A stretch of 64,000 bases of DNA from Telmatactis stephensoni. Lineage: Eukaryota > Cnidaria > Anthozoa > Actiniaria > Isophelliidae. Numbering within the stretch: position 1 is the stretch's first letter; the number at the start of each line of letters is the position of its first letter. The translations under genes and the position numbers were made by a program. Below are positions 51,701-63,718 of this stretch, piece after piece. Location of the stretch: contig JALIZF010001918.1 in assembly GCA_029948255.1 (NCBI GenBank), positions 434,001-498,000 on the forward strand, in the 5' to 3' direction. The notes beneath the pieces were generated by a model. The model worked only from the letters and a program-made list of their open reading frames with translations. It did no database searches and was not told the origin of the DNA.

Positions 51701-52904
51701 ATGATAACCGTTCAACAAAATACTACTCGTACGAGCAAACACAATTGTGGCTGTTCAATGGAAGAAAACACGAAAAAAGTTCACTCTTCCAAAAGTTCGC
51801 GTGTGGAAGTTGATAATAATGTGGGGTTTTCAGAGGAACAGCGGGAAAAGCCCAGTCAAACTCAAAACAAAGTGTTATCTTTCTCTATAGAAGCTATACT
51901 TAATTCGCCTCATCCGAAACGAGAATTTAGGAACAATGGTCAGAATAAACACATGCAAGAGAACCCTCAAATACCGGATCAGACGAGAACTGCTCTCAAC
52001 ACTCTAGAGGAGTTTACCAGTACGACCCTTAAGGATGTGAGTGATGAACGATCCGAAAATCAAAAGAGACGTAAGTAGGATTTTCATGGTTTTTGAGTTA
52101 TACTATACCTTAAGGAAGGGATTTTTATTGAAGTTTTTCTTGAACCCGCAACGCGTTTTCAAGTCAAGCATGTTTATAAAAGTCAAAAATTTTGTTTTGT
52201 GACAGACCTAACGAATTATCATTTAGCTGTAAGGCACCTTTTGTTCTTAAAAAGCTAACAACTATGACCCCGGACAGTTGTAAAAAGCATTTCAGAATGG
52301 CACTTTGGACAGCCCCAGTTGAGATTCTTTCAAAGAACAGATTAAGTATTGTGTACTTTTTGTTCATTACTATTTTGAATAGCTTCTCTTTATCTCAGCG
52401 GGTTGCATTTACAGTTCTCTAACTATAAATTAGTCAAAAAATTCTGGCGCGCTTTGGATGGAATTTGTGCCGTGCGCTTCCTCCGTGTAGCGCCAGTTTT
52501 TCCAAGCGTATTTTCGACAAGTTGAGGACAACATAGATTCCACGATTATTAATTTATTTTGTTCTTTTATTTCAAACGCAGCAACTCTAACACTGGAACA
52601 GAAACTCGCAGCTCTGCAGGCTCGATTAAACCAAAGAAAACGACGAAAACCAAGAACGTGCTTTACAAACCAACAAATAACTGAACTCGAAAGAAGGTTT
52701 ATGTTCCAAAAATATCTTTCTCCCTCGGACAGGGATGAGCTCTCAATGACGCTTGGATTGTCCGGTGCCCAGATTATTACGTGGTTTCAAAACAGAAGGG
52801 CAAGGTTTCGTAGAGACGTAGAGGAACTGAAATCTGACGTAGAAGCTTCAAGCATCATGGAACCCAATGAGATTCAAAAGATTTGCAAGAAATTAGAAAT
52901 TTGA
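51701..52904 (+). CDS. Lbx: Lbx / ladybird class homeobox transcription factor
   Basis: Two exons, 51701-52070 and 52582-52904, joined by a phase-1 intron (AGAC|GTAAGT ... AACGCAG|CA), encode 230 residues. An EH1 motif LSFSIEAILNSP (59-70) predicts Groucho/TLE binding and resembles the FSIEDILN of Lbx proteins. Exon 2 starts PTLTLEQKLAALQARLNQRK. The homeodomain at 144-203 begins RRKPRTCFTNQQITELERRF, then has QKYLSPSDRDEL and AQIITWFQNRRARFRRD. Thr190 is at homeodomain position 47, the Tlx/Lbx-type mark, and Ala197 at position 54. The following EELKSDVEAS (204-213) parallels the Lbx extension. Only 27 residues follow the homeodomain. Met20 is an alternative start. It lies 26.3 kb downstream of NK3 on the same strand, matching the tin-bap-lb order. 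The homeodomain is more diverged from bilaterian Lbx than the NK3 and NK4 homeodomains are from their counterparts. Confidence 0.9.
52071..52581 (+). other. Lbx intron 1 (511 bp, phase 1)
   Basis: Consensus donor GTAAGT at 52071 and acceptor ending at 52581 rejoin the frame through a split Pro124 codon. The intron contains a GC-richer patch near 52445-52495. Confidence 0.9.
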
Positions 52905-53732
52905 CTTCAATTGCTTCCTTAGGTAGGACAGCTGATGGACTTTACGAATTGCAGTTCACATATATCTTCATCAGAATCATTCGAAACAAAGCCAATTTAA
53001 AGACAGGACTTACATCTGGCATGTTTGAACGCTGACAAGAGGTATTCTAAGGCATTCTTTTGCCTTCATTAGATAATGGACTAACTTGCAAGAACATTGT
53101 TATAAATAGGCGCTCGTTTAAACATGTTAAAGAGCCCTTGTATTCCCATTATTAGGAATTAATGATATTTAACATCTTACACAGAAACTAAGGCTATTCA
53201 ATTCGTTTTAGTTCAATACAACACATCCATACTCAGTGCGTTCGTTTTCTTCGATATATTTTCTAACTAGCTTTTTCTCAGTATTAAATCTTCATTTTGT
53301 TATTCCACAGAATTCCTGTAAACTTTAAACACTTATCTTACAGACAAGTCCACATACTGACTATAAATCGAATTATAACATTGATGCATTGTTGTACTAA
53401 TCGTAAATCTTCCAAAGACATCACAGAAATGATTTACTCCCACTGAAAAATCTGGTGTTGAAACATCTACTTCATTAGTATTGCTACAAAATCATGCCAT
53501 TTGATTTATGATTTTAAAATCCTTTGATAATTAAGTGATCTAGTTTCCCGAATCACTTTGTTTTTCCATTTGCGCTGAAGATAAAAGCTATGTGGTCACT
53601 CTTGCTCAAATAGAATTAATGTGCATTGATTCCAGTGTTGATAATAAGATTATTTTTGCTTGTATCATGAGGCGTTCGGCTAAACATTCTCGAACACCAC
53701 AGTTTCATTTAACTAGACATTTATTTATTTAC

Positions 53733-53754
53733 TTTTTTTTTTTTTTTTTTTTTT
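53733..53754. repeat. poly(T) tract
   Basis: An uninterrupted run of 22 T. It could be the poly(A) tail of a retroposed copy on the - strand, but I do not recognise a retroelement next to it. Confidence 0.9.
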
Positions 53755-56700
53755 GTAACTGTAAAGAAATTATACATAATTTGATTTAACAAAATTCTAG
53801 TCCGTAGAGTTAGAATTACTTAATAGAGCTGAAACTAAACCAGACCGACTGCGAAGAGCATTGACTCACATCCGAAAGTCATATTGTACTCGCTTTTTTT
53901 AGCTATTACTGGGGAACCCAAGATCTAACACTCATTTTTGATGTTGTTCTGTAGAAAATAACTATTCTATAGATTCTAGTTGTTCTCTTTAAAAGTTCTG
54001 CCATAGATTTAGAGGAAAATTTTGTAAGCAATAATGGAGCTTCGCCGGTGTTCTTGTTAGAGCCACAACCTATCAAAAATGATGGATAAACTGAGAAACT
54101 CTGGGTGTCAAATAGTTCTTTTACGTCAAAACGTTTTTCAAAATTAATTGAAATCTGTTTCTTTAAGCAGAACTTAAAGATAATTCGATTACAAGACCGT
54201 GAGAACGAGGGGAGTTGTTGGGTTTGAGCGATTTTGAAGTAGAATTGCAACCTTAGAGAAAGAAAGCCTCAGTTTAGAGTAAGGTCACTAAGTGTCATTT
54301 AATGTTTACCACTTCTAAGGTTTACTAACTTAAAATCGAACACTCCACAATTCAGATACTTCTTTGCAGTCTTCAAATGATTAAGCTATTTAACTTGCTC
54401 TTGTTTATCTCTGCACTTTGGATCAAAACCATTAGAAAGGTAAATTTAATGCACCATGGGATGGAAGATGCTCGCTTACATTCGTGTTGTTTCTCGAAAA
54501 GGAGACTGTATATTTGGGTGCACTTAATAATGTCAATCAGTATTCGTAGTTCTAGCGTTTGTTTTTAGAGCAACATGGCTGCAAAGAAGTCTTTGTTAAC
54601 AAAATTGAAAGAAAAATTCTACCTTGGTCTATTTTTAATTGAATTTACTGTATCGGTTTCGTGCTAAGCTGTAATATATGAATCGCTCTCTGTGGCAGAT
54701 AGGCCAGTGACACCGTGGGAATGTGATACAACACAGTTTTCAATTCTAAGAGTTACCTGTCGCTTAAATTACATAAAGAAATGATTTATGGTTCTAACAA
54801 AAATGTGCCCTTCCTAACTCAACGATGTAAAGTTATATTGCTTAACATTTTGACATGGAATTCCCAGTGAGAACTGAAGGTTAAACGGTAGACATGTAGA
54901 GCTCCTCCAACGACAAACCTATAGCTGGGTAATCTATCATGCAATCGTAGCCGGATAGCAGTTCAAAGGCCTGGAGTCCTATAGAAATTAGATTCAAAAT
55001 GCTATAGACCTTAACTTAACCTGCTTTAACCTTTTCATTTTTTTTTCTGTTTTAACCTCACAGCGGTGCCCGTTTTTATTTGCTTAATCCATCCATAAGA
55101 AAAACCCTCGGCCAGTATTTCAGTTTTGGAAGCTTCATCAAATACCTTCTAAGACACATTTCCACATGCAAGCGCGCTGCAGCGCTCCTTTTCGATTCCC
55201 CCATTTTAAACCTTTATATTTTGTTTCTAAAAGGAGTAAACCAAGGGAAAAAGAAGGAGACTTTGATTGCACAGTGCTCCAAACTTTCGAACTGATGCGT
55301 TTTATTATCAAATCTTTAAGAATTTCATTCATTCAGCATTCCTTCTTATTGGACCTCATTGCCCTGAAGCTGGAATGCGAAGCAATTAGAAACCCTCATT
55401 GAAAAATCTACCAATCGTGGCATCATTAAAAGTTTTAAAAGCAGATCTAAACGCAGTTGCATGTCTTAATTCAGGGGAGCTGGGCACGATGAAGGTGGCC
55501 ATAATGAGGAGTTCCACCATTACTAAACTAATATTTCAAGGCAATTGTGGCGGGCTTATTATGCATGCATGTTTCTTTTGATTATACTTACAGGGGAATT
55601 TACGTACCGGGTGAAACATTGTTAACCAGGCTATACTTCAGTTTGTACTGAGATTTAATTGTAAGGAGCCGTGAGGGCTGCATTCTCGAACGTGTTCATT
55701 AACTTTTTGGAACACTAATCGCTTTTCCGCTGAATTTGGTTCTGCGGGCGACAAAATTTGCATCCTTTCAAAACATGGTTTCACGAATTATCCATCAGTA
55801 CTAAAGCTAAACTTGTTCAAAATTTGGATTACTCCGTCTGACCACAGGCCTTTTGTCCGATTTCCTGTTTTCAAACTAAACTGAAAATATGTTTGATTCA
55901 GGCTTCATCTAATCCTAGCTAACAAGACAACTTTATCCCAGTTGACTCTAAAGTAAAGCTAGAGCCTCAAGATCTCACTGTAAATCAATATTGGCGATAA
56001 TATACTGATAGGAAGGCAAATAAATATACCTATCCTCTCTAAACTTTATGATATGACCAGTAATCAAACATCAAGAAGATCAAGTCTTTTAGCCAGATTG
56101 AAGTCTGACTTGAGTCTTACATCAATAATCAAATGAGATACCATTTTTAATAGTATGAAACCGATCAATTTCTTAATTATAGGCAAGAAAGAGTGAATGA
56201 GACTGCATTTGGTATAAATACCACACCTATAGTGCTTTACGTAGTGTATTGTACCAACATATATCATTTATTTGTGATATTTAGAATGATGTAGTGCGTG
56301 TATGGATGTATGGATGTGGGGATGTTTTTTAACCATTTTTTAACCCAGCCTGATATTATATTCGTTGGATATCGTCCCAGAATATCGTGAGCTCTTCTAT
56401 ACTTTCCACTGAAGACAATCTTCTAAAATCAAAATTAGAGATGATTTTGACCTTTCAGCATTCCGGTTTACAAGTGGGGTGACCCTAGACGATTGATATA
56501 CAAAAGCAAGGCCATTGAAAATTTTGACAAAATCCGTCGAAATTTGAAGATTTTTGTTGTGAGATTTTGACAAAAAAAAAAAGGAATGAAGAGAAATCGA
56601 ATGAAAAGACTATATGACCTATATATGGACGAAGGAGTGCATGCGACATCGCTAGTAAATCAAAGGATTGATTTGGTCAAAACAGCTACCACCATTAAAA

Positions 56701-59217
56701 GTCATTAAAGAAGAGGATATATATATTTCGATAGTAAAATATGCTAAGTGGTCTTGTTTAGAAATCGAAGTGCATAGGTTTCTTACAGGCGTTACGTTCT
56801 TTTTGCAATATTCTCAGTGTACATAAGAGCGTAATTTCTTCGTATTTTCTCAATCCACTGATATACGTACGTATATTTCTTGCGCGTAATAGACAACCAT
56901 GCAGTTGAGGATATATATAGCGCGTCAAACTGGCACCCTTATAATAATTTGTGGTGATTATGTGAAAGTATCTTATGGGTGTAGCAACGACCATATTTAA
57001 GGAGTTCCCCTTGCTGTGGGACCGCATTCTATTGTTACATTCCCGGGGTATTACTATCCTAGTGGCACCCAGGCCGGGGATTCTATTCTCACGCTCGATC
57101 GTTTCACACTCCTAGAGAAAATACTATTTTTCTGGGAACGAGAAACGTGCAGCGGAGTAAAACCCGAGGACTGAAGGTATCATCAGAAGAACTTTTATCG
57201 TAAAGATAAACAGCAAAGCAAAATAAATAAAGATATAAGGCTAATCCTTGATGAAATAACAATCAGCGCATATAGTTGTATCAGTGATATGCAGAACGGC
57301 ATTATCATGCAAGAGTCTTAATGCCTGGATTAATTTTCTGTTTTCGCATATATGCGCGCTATTTTTAATGATATGCTCAAGCAAAAACGCAAGCAAATGT
57401 TACAGACTCTGTGCGTCTCTTGTGTAAGGGATTATAGGCTATAAGTGAGTCCCGGCCGTGTGCTTACATTAGGCGTCAGCCTGCCTAAAGGCTCACTTTA
57501 GTCCAAAACCCCTAAAAGAGAGCCTCTTGCAAGCAGGCTAACTTGGCGTTTGTTACTCTCATGCTTTCGCCAGGTTAAAGAAGCCTGCAACCATATATTC
57601 CACTTGTCTCTTGAATGCGGTTTCCGTTTAAACAATGGAGCCCGCAAGCAAAGCAGAATTACTCATTATTGTTGGTGGTTAGCTGAGGGGTCAAAGAGTC
57701 TACTAAAAGAAGTCCCCTGGTGCTACTAAGAATTGAAAATCTTAAAAAAATTAAAACGAGACATAACAAAACTGTTCATTTATAATTTGAGATCGATTTG
57801 ACTGGTCAAAATACGCCCGTTTCCCTAATTTTAAGTGTTTTTATTTATGCTTCTGAGCTGGCATTGCTCCAATCAGACTGGCTTTCGCGTGGACTAGACC
57901 ACGCCTATTGTAACCAATTTTTCTTCGTATTTCACCGATGCGACATTTGAATTGTTAATGGCCTCGTAGAGTGAATATCTTTATGTAGGCGCGTCGGTAG
58001 TCTGAAGCGGCAAATAGTTAATTACAGTAACAAAGCCATTGCACAAATGCCCTTTTGTGTCTTCCTCGGCAAAAATCTTACATCTAGACTGACTAATCCA
58101 AGGTCTATACGGACTGTTATGGTGTTGAAATGAAGTCAGATCACACATCAGCGCAGTTGGTATTCCTCTCTTTTTGAACAAATGATAGCATTTGCCCATA
58201 TGTTATATATATGCTTTATATGTATCAGTTCAGTTGTAGTGGCCCACACATCGTACAACTCATCTTTATTTACGTTTGTCATCCAAGGCCCCAGCGGATT
58301 CTTATGGCGCGGATGACGATCCAGTATATTTTCCGCAATACCTGCACATGGATAAGAAGGCTTATTGCTCCGTAAACGTACGGAGTAACCCTTCCTCGTG
58401 TGCAAGCACAACGTAGAGTTTTCTACTGGGGTACGCGTACAGTGGATCATCTATCAAGATCCTAAGCATTGTTGGCGCATTGCCGCGCGAAACCATAATT
58501 TGCGTTGTACCCGATGTATACCAAACCTGCGTTAACCATCAATAAAAATTTCAAGGTCATGCTTAAGATCTTTTCGGTAAGCCTTGAAGCTCAATGTCTT
58601 GTTAGCGTGCCTTGTTGCAGGGTCATAAAGATTAAACTCCTAGAGATGAACAAGTCAGTGACATCTTTTATTGCAAAACGAAATTCATGTGATGTGGTAG
58701 ATAGACACGAGACAAGGTCAGACTGTCCCCGCACTAGACTACAACTACGTCTACAACTATGATGGATACATTTGAATACCCACCCTCTTTCTCCATTTGC
58801 GCTATCGACACTGAAACGAAATTGTTTAAACAAAAGCAAAATGACACTTTAGTGTGGACAAGAGCCCTAACCGTAGTAAAAAAGATGCTTTTTCAAGTTT
58901 ATTGGAACAAGGACAAAAGGACGTAGGGCGTAGGGCGTAGACTATACGTGCGCGAGGGTCCTCGATTAATGACAGAGGTTTTATTAAATTGTAGTATAAA
59001 CCTTGCATATAAATGTAGAGCCAATTTCGTATGATTGGGAAACCGGCACGGTCACCCCGCGGTATGGTTACGGCAGGAATTTTGAATGTTTTTATAGGTA
59101 TTACGGTACTGACACGGTCACGGTACGACGCGGTAAGTTTCCCATGGCCACTCATAAAGACTAATGTAATGGTGGAAGTAGTGGAGTTAAGTAATAGTTA
59201 GCTAGTAGTAAGAGCAT

Positions 59218-59275
59218 CGTCATCGTCATCATCATCGTCATCATCATTATCACCATACAGCATCACCATCACTTT
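59218..59275. repeat. imperfect CAT/CGT trinucleotide repeat
   Basis: Runs of GTCATC and ATCATC units, degenerating into CACCATC. Confidence 0.8.
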
Positions 59276-60552
59276 GTCCTTAAGTTGTAAAGTCCGCATG
59301 CAGTGCATGCACAAGGTAGATGTGGACCTTTTCCCGCAATCGAAAGATTGTATAATAGATGTGCATACTAACAACTTCCTGCATTTCTTGCTTTAGCTAG
59401 GCCGCACTTGATTACATACCCATTGGAAACGTGACTGGATGAATGGTATTTCAGTGAAACTGGAGTATGATGTGTTGTAACCCGATTTCGAAATGAAAAG
59501 GTTTTACCCTACGGTGCTTTAAGACCACCTTGGTCCATATATTTTTTCCCAAGAAAATCCATCTAAATAAAAAACCTTTATTTTTTCCATGACAATTTAG
59601 GCTCGCGCTAAAAGACATTCACCGTAACAAACAATATGGTCAGATTTTGTTTCGTTTACTCCTCCTCCCAGCCGTGAAACTAAACCAGAGGTAATTATCA
59701 AAAGGTAACAGGGCCAACACCTCATTAATCATCTTTCTAATCAGATGACAGCCTAGTCTTGCAGTGTTATGATAGTTCGTGCTTCAATGGATTTTTCTAC
59801 CACCATGAAGTAGAGTGCAGTGCCGGTGCAGTCTTCGCGTCTCGTGGTTTTATCAATAATAATAGAACTCAAGATAACGAGTTGTGATTGTAGACAAACA
59901 GACAGTAAAACGATCCGTCTGGAAAACGCTTCTTTGCGTAATTCACGCAACGTAAGCTAACGTATACGCCAAGAAATACGTTTAGCTAGGCCCGCCGCAG
60001 ACATCTCGAGCATTGTAAGGCCATCCCTGATATTTGGGATGGTTGAGAGGAATTTTGACATTTTTTATGTTAGTTCATGTAGGCCTAATTAATTATCTCC
60101 CACTGACAGTAATTAGTTAATTCTTCCTGTTCAGTAAATAATCGTATTACGCAGGCACATCTGAACATTGTTATCACCACATTCCATCTGCCAGCCTGAG
60201 CCCACCGCCCACATGCCAGCGGTCTGCTAAGAATGATATCAAAACGGACGGTGGCTTGTGTCGTCACTTGGTAAGAAATCAATTAGTGTCGTCGTCGGCG
60301 TTTTCATAAGTTGATGGGACACGAAATATCCGGGGTCATTGCTAATGGCCTGACACAGGAAACCCAACCGGCTTTTCCTGAGACATTAGTTTTCGGCCCG
60401 ACAAAGTACGTCCTAACAAGACGCTAATGACGGGAAATAAGTGTCAAAGGGATCATGTTTGATTTAACTCTTTGTTTTTGCTAGAGCTAGGGTACTGCTG
60501 TACTCTCAGTCTGTTACTTGTCGTGTAGACGTCGGATTTGATCGTTAGTTGC

Positions 60553-60580
60553 CGACACACATTTTACAAGATGTGTGTCG
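60553..60580. repeat. perfect short hairpin (10-bp arms, 8-base loop)
   Basis: CGACACACAT at 60553-60562 is the exact reverse complement of ATGTGTGTCG at 60571-60580. Confidence 0.8.
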
Positions 60581-61622
60581 AGACAAGTACTTGTTTTCAA
60601 GCACAATGCGTACTGTGCATGCATGATATTCCAAAATAAGTAAAGATTGCGCGCTGTCTCCTTACCAAAATTGAGCATGGAACTGGGCATGGTAGCTCAT
60701 GGTCATTGATAGGCTGTGGCCGGGTAGTGGGTATCTAATCTATGATCTTTCACTCAGAGCCACTGAACGGGTCTACCTGTCCTATTTTACTACACTAAGA
60801 ACAACCTAAGCTCAGTGCTAAATGGCAAAGCCTTTAACTTCTTTTTCGGTTGTTTTCGCTTTAAAAACTCCTGAACTAACGAATGCGGATAAACTGAAGA
60901 GTTGAAATATTTCAATTTCATTGAACAACTGATGTATTGTGTTAACGTCTTGATCAGGAACAGGTGATTATTTTCTGAAATGGGACGAGATTTGACGCTT
61001 TAGTCGTATGGCCAGATGTTGATGATACTGACCATAAGATTACCGCAGTCAATATAGCTAGTGGCTTGTTTTTGTAGATTTTAGCTCAGTTCCACTTTCC
61101 TAATGATTTGAAAATCCAAAATCAAAATTGACAAATATCTGGCCCTTAGCTAGTATAAAGCAATCGAAGCAGCTTCCTCGGTAAGTTGTCCCTCTTCCTG
61201 GGTCACTTCGCATTCTCATTCCTTCCAACCAAGCGTCGTGGGTTATCATCACATTTCATGGCTATAATCCAATTTTTTCCTCGGTAAGCATTTTGCTCTG
61301 GCCACGCGCATGCTGATAGAGTCAGTACTGTGTATACACCTTTTTCAATAAACGTTGTCGGTATCAAGCCTACGCGACTTACCCGAAAGGGAGTATGGGA
61401 AGAAAGTACTAAAGTTATAAAACCACAAAAATCCCACATGATTACTCAAATTCAGCTTGCTCGGACCTGATACACTAAAGAACTTCACTTACTGATGTTA
61501 AAGTCAATACCAAAGCGGAAAAGAAAACAAAGTTTTGCAACTACTCATACTCCTTTTCGGTCTAGTCGCGTGGGCTTGAGAGCTCTCATACGACAACCTT
61601 TTTTGAAATAGGTATATATGTA

Positions 61623-62260
61623 CAGTGGAACCCCACGCTACGGCCACCTCGTTAATACGGCCACCCGCTATTACGAACAACACATGTTGGCCTGGCAACT
61701 ACAGCTTGCACTTAAGGAGGCTTCCTACAATTTCTCCGGTGCTCGACCTGTCAACTTGAAACGGCTATAGTTCTTACATGAACGTACCCACAGTTACGAA
61801 CTTTCGTCCATGTACTTACTACATAAAGACTCGAATATTCAGTAAAAATCCGTTTATACGAATTTCTCCAAAATTCATATGCTGCTAGCCAAAGTCCTAA
61901 ATATTAACGTCTTGTGGGTTGTTTTAAAAGTTTAGGTCAAAAAACACGCGTAAAATTGCTTGGAATCTAAAACGGTGACGTCATCGTTTCGTCGCTATGG
62001 AAACCCCGATGTAAACAAAACACCTACTAATAAAAACTTCAGTCTTTATGTAGTAAGTGGACGAAAGTTCATAACTGTGGGTGCTTTCATGTAAGAACTA
62101 TAGCCTTTTCAATTTGACCGGTCGAGCACTTGAGAAATTGTAGGAAGCCTCCTTAATCTCTTGTAAAATAATACCCCGTTAATACGGCCAGTTATTACGC
62201 CGTTATTACGGCCAGTTATTTTTCGCCCATATGTGGCCGTATTAACGGGGTTTTACACTG
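61623..62260. mobile_element. TA-flanked MITE (Tc1/mariner-pogo-like), interrupted
   Basis: The left end CAGTGGAACCCC and following CTCGTTAATACGGCCACC mirror the right end, whose reverse complement reads CAGTGTAAAACCCCGTTAATACGG. Both ends are flanked by TA (61621-61622 and 62261-62262). TTAATACGG/CCGTTATTACGGCC motifs repeat inside. The CAGT terminus and TA duplication fit the Tc1/mariner group, probably the pogo/Tigger branch. No transposase frame is present, so it is non-autonomous. A second element is inserted within it. Confidence 0.8.
61712..62156. mobile_element. TTAA-flanked MITE (piggyBac-like) nested in the TA element
   Basis: TTAA at both ends (61712-61715, 62153-62156) bounds inverted repeats of about 120 bases. 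The left arm starts TTAAGGAGGCTTCCTAC and the right arm ends with its exact complement. Arm pairing continues through CTATAGTTCTTACATGAA and GAACTTTCGTCCA to TACTACATAAAGACT, with few mismatches. The core of about 200 bases has no coding capacity. TTAA target sites are typical of piggyBac and of some other families such as Kolobok, so the superfamily is inferred. Confidence 0.85.
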
Positions 62261-62372
62261 TATACAATTGGACGATGGGTCAGTCGGCATCATTCCATAT
62301 GTTCCTTTTATTTTCGTAACGTTAGCTTTTTGCATTGAAAAATATCCAATATAAGCAACAACAACAAAAAAA

Positions 62373-62732
62373 GAGACTGACAGATAAATAAATAAATACA
62401 CAAATAAATCAATAAATAAAAATTGAATAATTTTAAAACTTGCGCGCTAACGTAACGTTGAAAAAATATAAACAAACGAATAAAGGAGACAGACAGACGA
62501 ATAAATAAATATATAAATAAATAAATGAATAAATAAACGAACGAACGAACGCACGAACGAACGAACGAACGAACGAACGAACGAACGAACGAATGAATGA
62601 ATGGATGAATGAATGAATGAATGAATGAAAAAACAAATGAATGAATAAATAAACAAATAAATAAAATAAATAAATAAACAAACAAACAAACAAATAAATA
62701 AATAAATTGAATAATTTTAAAACTCGCGCGCT
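62373..62732. repeat. duplicated block with expanded (AAAT/GAAC/GAAT)n array
   Basis: Two units share the start GAGAC(T/A)GACAGA (62373 and 62486), a tetranucleotide array and the end AATTGAATAATTTTAAAACT(T/C)GCGCGCT (62421-62448 and 62705-62732). In the first unit the array is about 36 bases; in the second it is about 210 bases, with an inner (GAAC)n core and (GAAT)n and (AAAT)n flanks. The duplication therefore preceded expansion of one copy. Confidence 0.9.
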
Positions 62733-62793
62733 TGACTAGCGAGAGACTGGGAAGAACCTACTGTTCCCATAGCAACAGTAAAAGCTGGCTGTA

Positions 62794-63118
62794 ATGGCGG
62801 ACGTTGATACCTTGAGCTCGTACATGAGCAACAACATCATCCGCGGTACTCCCTCCCCTTTACCCAGACCATATTTACCAGCACTACCTCCTAAAAGAAC
62901 AGTCAAGCCATCATATTCTAGGTTAGTAAAGTAATCGGAAACATGGAACTTGACATTTTTGCTATCGAAAAGCGAGGTTTTCCCGCGCGAGTTGAGTTTT
63001 GGAGCTTTGTTGACTTTCACTTGACTTTAGTTATGTAACGGAATGTTGCAGATATTTGGAGGAAGCCCCTTTGAATGCTCTGCAAGGAGTTGTTGCTGAT
63101 GCTCGGGAACCACCACTG
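62794..63118 (+). CDS. first two exons of an unidentified gene (partial, continues beyond the window)
   Basis: Exon 1 (62794-62921) starts at ATG in the context GTAATGGCGGAC and encodes MADVDTLSSYMSNNIIRG, then a Pro-rich stretch (20-33), ending in a split Arg codon. Donor TCTAG|GTTAGT and acceptor GTTGCAG|AT bound a 130-bp phase-2 intron. Exon 2 (63052-63118) adds YLEEAPLNALQGVVADAREPPL and ends at the donor CTG|GTGAGT in phase 0. Two consensus-like donors, an acceptor and a kept frame make this convincing. I do not recognise the family. No third exon is evident before the window end; the next intron contains the 63356-63718 element. The basic Pro-rich N-terminus suggests a disordered region. 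Confidence 0.72.
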
Positions 63119-63355
63119 GTGAGTTTTGCACGAATAACGTTTTTAAGAAATTATCATTGATTCAAACATCATCGATATTTGCATAAGACTTATTTTAAAA
63201 CTAAATTGGTTTTGAGAGATTGTCTTTTTGGTCAAAACTTAATTTAGTGCAAATAAAAGCAATAATAGCAACATTTTAATGAAGACGGAGATGTCAATAC
63301 AGCAACAGGAATAAAGCATTTCTTCTAATTTAATCATGCAATGCATATGTTTATA
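63119..63355 (+). other. start of intron 2 of the 62794 gene
   Basis: AT-rich sequence after the GTGAGT donor. No further exon seen. Confidence 0.5.
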
Positions 63356-63718
63356 CCCGGGGGGGGGGGACTCCTATATATAAGAGGACGGGGATGCTCG
63401 TCGGAAATTTTGAAAATGACCCCTAAAAGGTACCCAGCTGAGCAGGAGTGGCAACAATTGATTTCTACCCCTAAAAGGTACCAATTCAAAACAATAATAA
63501 AGAATTAAAGTAATGAAACACTTTGTTATCGATGTGCTTTGAAGATCATCGAAATCGTCCCTTTCATGCTTATTTTAGGTAGTTTATTTACCCCAAAACA
63601 GTCCCTAAAAGTCCACCTAAGTCTGAGACACCCTAAAAGGTACCAGATTGCAGATTTTGACCCATAAAAGGTACGACGAGCATCCCCGTCCATTTATGAT
63701 CGGAGTCCCCCACCCGGG
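63356..63718. mobile_element. MITE with 8-bp target duplication (hAT-like)
   Basis: A perfect 8-bp duplication TGTTTATA (63348-63355 and 63719-63726) flanks a 363-bp element. Its ends are inverted: left CCCGGGGGGGGGGACTCC and right GGAGTCCCCCACCCGGG. The arms continue with GGACGGGGATGCTCGTCG and its complement. The interior repeats CCCTAAAAGGTACC-type motifs at least three times. There is no coding capacity. An 8-bp duplication is typical of hAT (and P) transposons, but the termini do not show the usual hAT CAGNG start. It sits in the predicted intron 2 of the 62794 gene. Confidence 0.85.

Larger units (their letters stand above)
52905..61620. other. region downstream of Lbx, no gene recognised
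   Basis: An ATTAAA at 53283-53288 could end the Lbx transcript. A 22-base T run is at 53733-53754 and a (CAT/CGT)n trinucleotide stretch at about 59218-59275. A perfect hairpin with 10-bp arms lies at 60553-60580. Frames up to 114 codons (- strand, 53906-54250) have no recognisable motif. I looked for a Tlx- or slouch-type homeodomain, expected next in the cluster, and saw none. Confidence 0.45.

Noticed and set aside
53906..54250. 114-codon - strand frame downstream of Lbx
   Set aside because: No recognisable domain, no splice-linked partner and AT-biased composition.
52905..61620. A Tlx or NK1 homeobox gene expected next in the cluster
   Set aside because: No homeodomain recognition helix was seen on either strand; it may lie outside the window.
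62308..62693. Long Phe/Ile/Ser-rich - strand frames that look like membrane proteins
   Set aside because: They translate the tetranucleotide array; low complexity and no start or splice context.
62736..63020. 94-codon frame on the - strand
   Set aside because: It is antisense to exon 1 of the + strand gene at 62794, which has matching splice sites.
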